Shown here piece after piece: positions 1 through 5,399 of a DNA stretch of 5,660 nucleotides. Position 1 is the stretch's first letter; every line of letters starts with the position of its first letter. The stretch lies in assembly GCA_902806375.1 (NCBI GenBank), contig CADCWK010000173.1:1-5660 (forward strand), given 5' to 3'. The stretch is from an uncultured Thermomicrobiales bacterium. Lineage in GTDB: Bacteria; Chloroflexota; Chloroflexia; Thermomicrobiales; UBA6265. The notes under the pieces were generated by a model. It was not told the DNA's origin. It searched no databases and was given only the letters and a program-made list of their open reading frames with translations. The translations under genes and the position numbers were made by a program.

Positions 1-59
1 ACGATCCATCACTCGGGTGGGTCTGAAGAGGCGAAGGTCTCCACGAAAGGAACATCTCC

Positions 60-473
60 ATGGAGATGAACATCAAGCAGCGGATCGCAGCGGCCGCCCT
101 CGCGCTCGCCCTTCTGGGCGGCACCGCCGTACCGGCTCTTGCTCAGGATGGCAACCGGGGGCAGCAGGGTGGCGCCCGGGGCCTCGTGGCAGCGGTCGTC
201 CAAGTAGCAGACACCCTGAACTTCAACGACACCAACGTTGAGGTTGTCACGGTCGATATCAACGACTCATTCAACAACCTGACGGCGCTCAACAACATCC
301 TGAACAACAGTCCCATCCTCAACAACTTCTTGAACAACAACAACGTTGAGATCATCGACGTTGTCGACATTGGGGACGTGGACGTCAACATCCTCAATGG
401 GCTGAATGTTGAGTTGGACGATGTTCTTGGAGTTGTCCTCCTTAGCACCGGCGATATCCTCGTCCTCGTGTAA
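60..473 (+). CDS. Small secreted Asn/Leu-rich repeat protein, function unknown
   Basis: A 137-residue protein that I do not recognise. The N-terminus is a classical Sec signal peptide: Lys6 and Arg8, a hydrophobic Ala/Leu core at about 9-20, and an ALA|QD cleavage site after residue 28. A short Gly/Gln/Arg segment (30-40) is followed by a mature part almost made of Asn, Val, Leu, Ile and Asp, with no Cys, Trp or Tyr. Residues 71-95 form a 10-residue repeat of the form [F/L]NNxxxLNN[I/F], given twice plus a partial third copy. The motif NVE recurs at 59, 95 and 116, each followed by Val/Ile/Leu-Asp-rich strands. The alternation of hydrophobic and Asn/Asp residues suggests beta-strands, perhaps a small solenoid or a self-assembling surface fibre (inference). 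The start at 60 is preferred over the in-frame ATG at 66 because AAAGGA (46-51) lies 8 nt upstream of it. The gene stands alone, its promoter probably lies left of the window, and a hairpin follows the stop by about 60 nt. Confidence 0.85.
   Translation: MEMNIKQRIAAAALALALLGGTAVPALAQDGNRGQQGGARGLVAAVVQVADTLNFNDTNVEVVTVDINDSFNNLTALNNILNNSPILNNFLNNNNVEIIDVVDIGDVDVNILNGLNVELDDVLGVVLLSTGDILVLV
270..344 (+). repeat. In-frame 30-bp tandem repeat (10-residue [F/L]NNxxxLNN[I/F] unit)
   Basis: Within the small secreted protein gene, two 30-bp units (270-299 and 300-329) and a half unit (330-344) each begin with a Phe or Leu codon followed by AACAAC. The first six codons and last four codons of each unit both begin with hydrophobic-Asn-Asn, so the NN pairs are spaced 6, 4, 6 and 4 residues apart. 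Conservation is at the protein level with diverged DNA (TTC, CTC, CTG and TTG are all used for the hydrophobic position), which argues for selection on the protein rather than recent slippage. Confidence 0.7.
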
Positions 474-531
474 AGAGTAGGGCCGCCTCGCCGCTTGCGG
501 GTCGAGTAAATGAGGCCTTCGGCTAGCAGCA

Positions 532-569
532 AGAAATGGGCGGGGGACGAAAATCCCCCGCCCATTTCT
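532..569. terminator. Perfect 16-bp hairpin, probable bidirectional intrinsic terminator
   Basis: The left arm 532-547 (AGAAATGGGCGGGGGA) and right arm 554-569 are exact reverse complements, separated by a 6-nt loop CGAAAA. The GC-rich upper stem is flanked by an A-rich 5' foot that pairs with a T-rich 3' foot (ATTTCT), the arrangement that lets one hairpin terminate on both strands. It lies about 60 nt after the stop of the plus-strand secreted protein gene (473) and about 57 nt after the stop of the minus-strand pyrophosphohydrolase gene (626). It is therefore well placed to end both converging transcripts. The U-tract is short and interrupted by a C. Confidence 0.85.
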
Positions 570-625
570 AACTGCCAATTCGATGTCCTGTCATAAACCG
601 TCGTTAACCATATTGGCGTGGACGG

Positions 626-940
626 TCAGTGTCGCGACGTACTGATCAGAATCACACCACCGTCGAAGCCGCCCCGGGCTTCCCGCTTGGCCAGCCGCAT
701 CGCCTCGAACACCTCCCAGGTCAGCCCGTATGCGGCGATAAGCGCGTGGACGACCTCGACGACATCGACCAGCTCCTCGATCTCGCCGCTCTCCCGGAAC
801 TCCGCGCACTCCTCGGCCAGCTTGTCCGTCAGCCGGAGCTGGCGCCTTCCCGGTTCCACATGGGTGATCTCACAGCGGCCACCGTGGGCCGCGATGATCT
901 CCGGGATCCGGTCCCGGACCAGCTTGCCATCCTCGGTCAT
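626..940 (-). CDS. MazG/HisE-like nucleotide pyrophosphohydrolase (COG4997-type)
   Basis: A 104-residue protein of the all-alpha NTP pyrophosphatase superfamily, in the small group often annotated as phosphoribosyl-ATP pyrophosphohydrolase-like or house-cleaning NTP pyrophosphatase. It starts with the family hallmark KLVRDRIPEII (6-16). Metal-binding acidic residues follow the superfamily pattern: E43, E44 and E47 in KLAEECAEF, then E56 and D59 in EELVDVVEVV. The C-terminus carries the typical RGGF (89-92) and a final hydrophobic strand. The expected role is Mg-dependent hydrolysis of a nucleoside triphosphate to monophosphate and pyrophosphate in the cytosol; the exact substrate cannot be read from the sequence. 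A true HisE is less likely because there are no his genes nearby and the N-terminal motif belongs to the other group. The ATG overlaps the stop of the upstream acetyltransferase gene as ATGA, and GGGAG lies 9 nt upstream, so translational coupling is likely. It is the last gene of the three-gene unit. Confidence 0.9.
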   Translation of the reverse strand: MTEDGKLVRDRIPEIIAAHGGRCEITHVEPGRRQLRLTDKLAEECAEFRESGEIEELVDVVEVVHALIAAYGLTWEVFEAMRLAKREARGGFDGGVILISTSRH

Positions 941-1467
941 CGGTCGATACTCCCTGTCCCTCGTGCCGCCAGGCCGGCGCCCCCGGAGACCGGCGGCCGG
1001 AAGCCCAGGGACCCGTAGAGGCTCCGCGCCGCCGCATTGTCCTCGCTCACCCGCAACCCGACGGTGGCGTGGCCAGCGACCAGGGCCGTTCCGGTGACGT
1101 GGGCGAGGAGAGCCGTCGCCAGTCCGCGCCGCCGGTGGGTCCGGTCGGTGAAGAGCTCGATGATGAACGCACCCGTCGGTGCATCCGGCCACGGAGCCCG
1201 GTGGACCGTGAGCGCCGCCGCGACGATCCGGCTCCCGGTCACGATCACAGGGGAGGCTGCGGGCCACAGCGCCCCGTAGTCTCCGGCGAAACTGGCCTCC
1301 ATGTCGTCCCGCGCTTCCTCGATCGACGTGGCCGCGTCGCCGGTGTCGTAGGCGACGAAATAGAGCCGGGCCAGGGCCGGGATGTCGTCTGCCGTCACGG
1401 TCCGCAGCGCGTACTCCGGCCCGAGCGGTGATGAGGGGATCACCGTGGAGGTGACGAGCGTCAGCAT
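937..1467 (-). CDS. GNAT-family N-acetyltransferase
   Basis: A 176-residue single-domain acetyltransferase expected to transfer an acetyl group from acetyl-CoA to an unidentified amine. The fold reads in order: beta-1 LRTVTADDIPALARLY (21-36), helices to about residue 70, core strands VIVTGSRIVAAALTVH (74-89), then FIIELFTD (101-108). This runs into the acetyl-CoA pyrophosphate loop RRRGLATALLAHV (112-124, the R/Q-x-x-G-x-A motif A). Motif B is NAAARSLYGSLGF (144-156), whose Tyr151 is at the usual general-acid position. The frame stays open upstream to 1707, but that part is Arg/Ser-rich out-of-frame sequence of the hydrolase gene. The start at 1467 is chosen because CAAGGGGGAG lies just before it and the GNAT fold begins soon after. 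It begins 34 bp after the phosphotriesterase-family stop, and its TGA overlaps the next ATG, so all three are probably co-transcribed. Confidence 0.92.
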   Translation of the reverse strand: MLTLVTSTVIPSSPLGPEYALRTVTADDIPALARLYFVAYDTGDAATSIEEARDDMEASFAGDYGALWPAASPVIVTGSRIVAAALTVHRAPWPDAPTGAFIIELFTDRTHRRRGLATALLAHVTGTALVAGHATVGLRVSEDNAAARSLYGSLGFRPPVSGGAGLAARGTGSIDR

Positions 1468-1501
1468 GGGCTCCCCCTTGCGCGGGTGGTCGCGGGTGAC
1501 C

Positions 1502-2461
1502 TCACGCCGAACCCGCCGGCCACCGGAACGCCGAGATGACGTTGTCCCGCAGGATCGCCCGGGTCGCCCGGTCGCCGAAGCGTTCCCGCAGGGCCGGCTT
1601 GACGGTGCGCATGACCGCGGTCGCATCGTAGCCGTACTGCGTCGTCGGCGGGTTGCAGACGACGGTCGCGTCGTCCGAGACGAGCACCTGGTGGAGATGC
1701 CCGGCATCGATCAGCCGGCCGATGGCGTCCAGCGACCGCTCGGCCAGCGACGGTGGACCGGCGTCGCTCCCGCTCCGGCTGCTGAAGCTGTCGAACTGGA
1801 CGATCACCCCCTCGGCCGCATACCGGGCGTGGTCCTCCGGCGCTGACCGCTGCGCGTGAGCCCACACCAGGCGCTCGAGGGGGAACCCCTCGGCGATGAG
1901 CGTCTCGCTGACGCGATCCAGCGGCCCAGCCAGCGGGCTATGGAGGCCGATCGCGGCGCCCGTCTCGCGGGCCGCGATGGCGGCGGCACGGTGGACTGTG
2001 GTCTCGTCCGGCGTCGGGCCATCGTCCGACGTCGCGATCTTGACGAATCCGGCCCGGACGCCGCTCCCGTCGATCCCCTCGGTCAGCTCGCTGACGAACC
2101 GGCTGGCCAGCTCCGCGACGGTCAGGGCAACGTAGCCCGGCGGACGCTTGGCGAGGTAGATCCCGGTGGGACAGACGATGTGGAGCCCCGTCGCCCCGGA
2201 GACGTCCCGCAGGAGCGCGACGTTGCGGCCGACCCCGAGCGTCGTCCAGTCGACCAGCAGGTCCACGCCCTGCGCCTGCAGTTCCCGTAGCCGGTTGATC
2301 GCCGCGCCCCGGACGGTGCCCCAGTCGACATCCATGTAACCGGGATGATCGGCGGGCTGGAAGTCGACGAAGAGATGCTCGTGGGCCAGCGCCCGGTGGA
2401 TCGGCTCCGACGAGACGATGCCCCGGACGGTCTGGAGCGAGACGGGCTCTGGTGACGACAT
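1502..2461 (-). CDS. Phosphotriesterase-family metal-dependent hydrolase (amidohydrolase superfamily)
   Basis: A 319-residue TIM-barrel hydrolase of the phosphotriesterase (PTE/PLL/Php) family; members hydrolyse phosphotriesters, lactones or related esters using a binuclear metal centre. All metal-ligand positions can be assigned: H27-x-H29 (AHEHLF), the Lys to be carboxylated K141 (GFVKIAT), H174 (GLHS), H202 (VWAHAQ) and D264 (VSDDAT). Other family features are the N-terminal 'TVRG' strand, CPTGIY (97-102) at the end of a barrel strand, and the C-terminal ILRDNVISAF segment (303-312), resembling the family's usual terminal NP/NAR-like region. The length is close to that of lactonase-type members. 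No signal peptide is present, so it is cytosolic. The start at 2461 is chosen because GGGGA lies 6 nt upstream and the family alignment begins there; the longer open frame to 2689 reads as low-complexity Arg/Gly/Ser. It is the first gene of the unit with the acetyltransferase and pyrophosphohydrolase. Which substrate it uses cannot be told. Confidence 0.92.
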   Translation of the reverse strand: MSSPEPVSLQTVRGIVSSEPIHRALAHEHLFVDFQPADHPGYMDVDWGTVRGAAINRLRELQAQGVDLLVDWTTLGVGRNVALLRDVSGATGLHIVCPTGIYLAKRPPGYVALTVAELASRFVSELTEGIDGSGVRAGFVKIATSDDGPTPDETTVHRAAAIAARETGAAIGLHSPLAGPLDRVSETLIAEGFPLERLVWAHAQRSAPEDHARYAAEGVIVQFDSFSSRSGSDAGPPSLAERSLDAIGRLIDAGHLHQVLVSDDATVVCNPPTTQYGYDATAVMRTVKPALRERFGDRATRAILRDNVISAFRWPAGSA

Positions 2462-2517
2462 GGTGGTCCCCGCTGTTCCAGGCCGGCGACCGGACCGACC
2501 GTATCGTTCTCTGCCCC

Positions 2518-2529
2518 GGTCCGCGGACC
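2518..2529. promoter_or_regulatory. 12-bp perfect palindrome upstream of the hydrolase gene
   Basis: GGTCCGCGGACC is its own reverse complement and lies 57 bp upstream of the hydrolase ATG at 2461, in the 148-bp gap before the next gene. It could be an operator or part of the promoter region. A palindrome of this length is not rare in DNA this rich in G and C, so the call is tentative. No convincing -35/-10 pair was found in this gap. Confidence 0.2.
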
Positions 2530-2581
2530 CGGTCAGGACCAGATCTCGCCTGGCGGTAGCTCCAGGCAGGGCCGAAGGGGA

Positions 2582-2596
2582 GGGGCCGCCAGCCCC
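2582..2596 (-). terminator. Short GC hairpin after the alpha/beta-barrel protein gene, weak terminator candidate
   Basis: Read on the minus strand, GGGGC-TGGCG-GCCCC forms a 5-bp all-GC stem with a 5-nt loop, beginning 13 nt after the TAG stop at 2610. The downstream sequence is TCCCCTTCGG, so there is no true U-tract. A competing 7-bp pairing (CTGGCGG at 2550-2556 with CCGCCAG at 2586-2592) overlaps it. It may slow or end transcription before the hydrolase unit. Confidence 0.3.
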
Positions 2597-2609
2597 GCCT
2601 CCGGTCGTG

Positions 2610-2912
2610 CTATCCGAAGGTCCGCAGCAACTGGATGTCCCCGACGCCCGGCACCGTGCAGTCCTTGAGCCGTCCGAGGAGCGCGACATAGACCGGGTCG
2701 CCGGCGATCCGCTCCAGCCCCGCTTCGTAGTCGGCGAGCCGCTCGTATCGCTGGACCGAGACGAGTTCGTCCGGACGACCGGTCATGCTGGTGAGCCACT
2801 CGACGGGCACGTAACCGCCCTGCTCGCGATGCAGCGTCATCTCCTGGATCACCTGGCGCAGGTCGGCCGCCTTGCCGCGCTCGATCGTGTTGGTCGTCAT
2901 GCGCACGTACAT
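2610..2912 (-). CDS. Hypothetical dimeric alpha/beta-barrel (NIPSNAP/Dabb-like) protein
   Basis: A 100-residue cytosolic protein without a signal peptide or membrane segment. Its predicted order of elements suits a ferredoxin-like half barrel of the dimeric alpha/beta-barrel superfamily: strand MYVRMTTNTI (1-10), helix KAADLRQVIQEMTLHREQ (14-31), strand VPVEWLTSM (35-43), strand ELVSVQRYE (49-57), a helical LADYEAGLERI and DPVYVALLGRL stretch (59-82), and strand DIQLLRTF (92-99). The N-terminal 'fixed-gain' pattern of a strand followed by E-x-G-K resembles NIPSNAP/EthD-like members, but no catalytic residue set is evident and no function is claimed. The start at 2912 is supported by GGAAAGGA ending 5 nt upstream; an internal Met5 has no such site. 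It lies 220 bp downstream of the ABC-F gene and 148 bp upstream of the hydrolase gene on the same strand, so it is probably its own unit, although read-through in either direction is possible. Confidence 0.82.
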   Translation of the reverse strand: MYVRMTTNTIERGKAADLRQVIQEMTLHREQGGYVPVEWLTSMTGRPDELVSVQRYERLADYEAGLERIAGDPVYVALLGRLKDCTVPGVGDIQLLRTFG

Positions 2913-2979
2913 CGTGGTCCTTTCCGGTGCGGGTCGAGAGGATGCCGGGACGAGGGGACGAAGCGAGAACACCGGAGCG

Positions 2980-3022
2980 GGGCGTCCTGCCGCCGCCGGT
3001 CCCGGGCGCCCGGAGGACGCCC
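2980..3022 (-). terminator. GC-rich stem-loop between the ABC-F and alpha/beta-barrel genes
   Basis: GGGCGTCCT (2980-2988) is the reverse complement of AGGACGCCC (3014-3022), a 9-bp stem enclosing 25 nt. That loop ends in the perfect 12-bp palindrome CCGGGCGCCCGG (3002-3013). It lies about 110 nt after the ABC-F stop and about 68 nt before the ATG of the next gene. It could terminate the ABC-F transcript or form a structured leader or operator for the next gene. There is no T-run next to it on the minus strand, so it is not a textbook intrinsic terminator. The rest of the 220-bp gap (2913-3132) shows nothing I can name. Confidence 0.35.
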
Positions 3023-3132
3023 TGGTCAGGGAAGCCAGCCGCCCCGGGGCAGTATTCCATGACCGGGGAGCGCGCAGGCGGCCCCGGCTCGAGGCGCGGA
3101 GCCACCTCGCGTCTCCTGATCCCGGACGCTGG

Positions 3133-4860
3133 CTATCGGGGGCTGGCAGCCGCTTCGCGCCGCTTGCCCCGTCGTCCGACCGGCGCCGGCTGGGGGACGA
3201 CCGGGTCCGGGTAGGTGAGCCGCGTGCCCGACCCGCCGCCGGACCGGACGCGGTCGTACTCGGCGTAGGAGCCGGAGTAGTCGTAGACGATGCCGTCGCG
3301 GACCTCGACGATCCGGTCGCAGACGCGGTCGAGGAAGTAGCGGTCGTGGGAGACCGTCAGGAGCGTCCCCTCGTAGCCGGCCAGCGCCTCCTCCAGCACC
3401 TCGATCGAGGCGATGTCGAGATTGTTGGTCGGCTCGTCGAGGATCATGAAGTTGGCCCCGGACAGCACGAGCGTCCCGAACAGCAACCGGCTGCGCTCAC
3501 CGCCGCTCAGCCGGGCGATCGGCGTCTCGGCCGAGATCGCGTCGAAGCCGAGATTGGCGAGGAAGCCGCGGGCACGGTGCTCGTCGTACGCAGCGCTGGC
3601 CCGGACCAGCCCGAGCGGCGTCTGGCGGCTGTCGAGCGTCTCCTGCTCCTGGGCGAAGTAGCCGGTCGTGATGCTCGGGCCGAACCGGATGCTGCCGCCA
3701 TCGGCGGGCTCCTGGCCCATCAGCATCCGGATCAGCGTCGTCTTGCCGGCCCCGTTCGGCCCGACCAGCCCCACCCGCTCCCCGTGGCGGACGATGAGGT
3801 CGAACGGCCGGTAGATCGTCCGGTCGCCGTAGCGCTTGGTCAGCCCGGCCAGTTCGAGCACCTTGGTCGAGCCACGCTCGGTGTCGAAGGCGACCCCGAT
3901 CCGCCGGCGGTCGACCGGGGGCGGGGCCGTCGCCTCCAGCCGGGCGGCCTCGATCTCGACCTTGCGGCGCTGGTTCTCCGCCCGGGTCGCGAACTTCGGG
4001 TTCTGCCGGGCCCACTGGGTCAGCGCCTCGGAGCTCTCCTTGAGCTTCTGGTACTCGCGCAGCTCGTTGGTCCGGAGCTGGTGCTGCCGGAGGATACGGG
4101 TCCGCTTCTCGGTCCGGTAGGCGGTGTAGTTGCCCGGCCAGGTCGAGAGCTGGCCGTCCTCGACCTCCAGGATGCCGGTCGCGACCTGGTCGACGAGGTA
4201 GCGGTCGTGGGTGACGAGGGCGACGGCGCCGTCGTGCCGGACGATCTCGCGCTCCAGCCACGACCGGGCCTCGTCGTCGAGGTGGTTGTCCGGCTCGTCC
4301 AGCAGCAGCAGGCGTGGCGCCTCGGCAAGCAGCCGGGCCAGCGCGACCAGCCGCCGCTCCCCGCCGGACAGCGTGCCCAGCGGCGTCTCCCAGCGCGACT
4401 CCGGCAGGCGGAGCCCGGCCAGGATCTCGTTAGCGCGGGTGGCGTCCTGGTCGACGGCGCTGCTGTCGAGCCGGGCGAGGATCGCGCCCTGCTCGTCGAG
4501 GAGGGCGGTCAGCGTCTCGTCGTCGGCATCGGCCATCGCGACGGCGATCGCGTCCAGCCGCGACTCCAGGGCCTGGGCGTTGCCGAGTGCCTCGGCGACG
4601 ACGGCGCGGACGGAGAGAGACGAGTCGAAGGAGGCGTGCTGGTCCAGCATCCCGACGGAGAGACCGGGGTGGGTGACCACCGTGCCCCGGTCGGGTTCGA
4701 TCTGGCGCGCGATGATCCGGAGCAGGGTGCTCTTGCCGGCGCCGTTCTCGCCGACGATCGCCAGCCGGTCTCCGGTCCGGATCGAGAGCGTGACGCCCTC
4801 GAACAGCCGGTTGCCGCCGTGGGCGAGGTGGATCTGGGCAGCCTGGACGAGCACAGTCAT
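3133..4860 (-). CDS. ABC-F family ATPase (ribosome-associated, tandem nucleotide-binding domains)
   Basis: A 575-residue soluble protein with two ABC ATPase domains and no transmembrane part, the plan of ABC-F proteins (EttA/Uup/YfmR and the antibiotic target-protection factors), which bind the ribosomal E site. Domain 1: Walker A GENGAGKS (37-44), signature LSGGER (164-169), Walker B LLLLDEP (184-190) followed by DNHLDD, H-loop THDRY (217-221). The charged helical linker (about 245-330) contains ELREYQKLKESS and ARQNPKFATRAENQRRK, corresponding to the P-site-reaching element. Domain 2: Walker A GPNGAGKTT (367-375), signature LSGGERSR (451-458), Walker B FMILDEPTNNLD (471-482), H-loop SHDRYF (504-509). 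The tail (540-575) is Gly/Pro/Arg-rich. Both catalytic glutamates are present. The start at 4860 is chosen because homology begins at once (TVLVQAAQIHL) and GGAG lies 11 nt upstream; the longer open frame adds only Arg/Pro-rich sequence. Whether it is a housekeeping translation factor or gives drug resistance cannot be decided here. Confidence 0.97.
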   Translation of the reverse strand: MTVLVQAAQIHLAHGGNRLFEGVTLSIRTGDRLAIVGENGAGKSTLLRIIARQIEPDRGTVVTHPGLSVGMLDQHASFDSSLSVRAVVAEALGNAQALESRLDAIAVAMADADDETLTALLDEQGAILARLDSSAVDQDATRANEILAGLRLPESRWETPLGTLSGGERRLVALARLLAEAPRLLLLDEPDNHLDDEARSWLEREIVRHDGAVALVTHDRYLVDQVATGILEVEDGQLSTWPGNYTAYRTEKRTRILRQHQLRTNELREYQKLKESSEALTQWARQNPKFATRAENQRRKVEIEAARLEATAPPPVDRRRIGVAFDTERGSTKVLELAGLTKRYGDRTIYRPFDLIVRHGERVGLVGPNGAGKTTLIRMLMGQEPADGGSIRFGPSITTGYFAQEQETLDSRQTPLGLVRASAAYDEHRARGFLANLGFDAISAETPIARLSGGERSRLLFGTLVLSGANFMILDEPTNNLDIASIEVLEEALAGYEGTLLTVSHDRYFLDRVCDRIVEVRDGIVYDYSGSYAEYDRVRSGGGSGTRLTYPDPVVPQPAPVGRRGKRREAAASPR

Positions 4861-5399
4861 GGCAGGGGGATCTCCGATGGGCGGCAGGCCGCGCCGGTGC
4901 GACGGGCAGCCCGAACGACGATCGGCTCGGGGAACTGGGTGCCGCAAATGTAGCACGATCGAAGTCCCGGACCGGGCCGGGGAAGGGCGCCGCGCGGCCG
5001 TTCAGCCGCGATGACAAGTCGCGGGGTCGCGACCGAGCCAGCGCCGGGTTCAACTGACCGGGGGCGGTGCGGGCACGGGCTGCACACCCGGGGCGGCCAG
5101 TAAGGAGAACCATCTACCGGAAGGAGTCGCGCGTTTTTTGCGGGGGACGATCTGGGCACTTGTGTGAAATGTGTAGCCGGTTGTCGCAGCCTATGCCACA
5201 ATCCCGGCTATCGACCGTGTCTGTTGACGCCCAATGTGTCGTGTCTCCTGCCCGACTCTGTCGCGTGGCATCATGAAGTCGACGGAACCTCGCGTTCTGG
5301 ACCTGATGCACCGATAGCGGCTCTGGAGCGAGGACAGCGTCAGAGCGCCACGGATCGCGTCGATGCGAACAACCGAACGGATACTCGAGGGAGAGCACC
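4861..5399. other. 539-bp divergent intergenic control region
   Basis: No credible gene is seen between the divergent ABC-F and substrate-binding protein genes. The left part (4861-5130) is GC-rich; the right part (5130-5300) falls to about 55-58 % GC with a T6 tract (5134-5139) and repeated GTGT words, as expected of a promoter-bearing region. A TTGACG at 5224-5229 resembles a -35 box for the plus strand, but the sequence 16-18 bp downstream is not -10-like. CGTGTCT occurs at 5216 and again at 5240. The last 130 bp before the plus-strand ATG probably form its untranslated leader and contain a 6-bp pairing GCTCTG (5320-5325)/CAGAGC (5341-5346). No riboswitch, tRNA or other RNA family was recognised. 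Confidence 0.6.
4947..4955 (-). promoter_or_regulatory. Extended -10 candidate for the ABC-F gene
   Basis: On the minus strand the sequence reads TGCTACATT, a TG-n-TACATT extended -10 box with four of six matches to TATAAT. It would start a transcript near 4940 with a leader of about 80 nt before the ABC-F ATG. The -35 position 17 bp further up (4970-4975) reads CCGGTC and gives no support, so the call rests on the extended -10 and on location alone. Confidence 0.3.

Noticed and set aside
574..617. Inverted pair GCCAAT/ATTGGC after the terminator
   Set aside because: Only 6 bp with a 32-nt loop and no matching flanks; not distinguishable from chance.
1468..1707. An N-terminal 80-residue extension of the acetyltransferase
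   Set aside because: It overlaps the hydrolase gene, reads as Arg/Ser/Thr-rich shadow sequence, and a strong ribosome site lies directly before the Met at 1467.
2462..2689. An N-terminal 76-residue extension of the phosphotriesterase-family protein
   Set aside because: It is low-complexity Arg/Gly/Ser sequence crossing into the neighbouring gene; family homology and a ribosome site place the start at 2461.
2872..4953. A 693-codon open frame on the plus strand antisense to the ABC-F gene
   Set aside because: It mirrors the ABC-F codons in very GC-rich DNA, shows only Arg/Gly/Val/Asp-rich low-complexity sequence, and has no fold or family resemblance, while the opposite strand carries a full ABC-F protein.
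4857..4971. Minus-strand frame containing C-Y-I-C-G-T-Q-F and ending as ATGA on the ABC-F start, resembling a half zinc ribbon or leader peptide
   Set aside because: There is no ATG, GTG or TTG start near the motif (the first Met is at 5201, after a Pro/Arg-rich stretch), there is only one CxxC pair, and the same bases are better explained as an extended -10 box.
541..5150. The 10-mer CGGGGGACGA occurs in the hairpin (541-550) and again in the divergent spacer (5141-5150)
   Set aside because: The flanks differ after one or a few bases and the second copy has no matching right arm; a G-rich word shared by chance is sufficient.
5067..5276. A 69-codon plus-strand ORF in the divergent intergenic region
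   Set aside because: It has no ribosome site and an unremarkable Arg/Ser/Cys composition, and it spans the likely promoter region.
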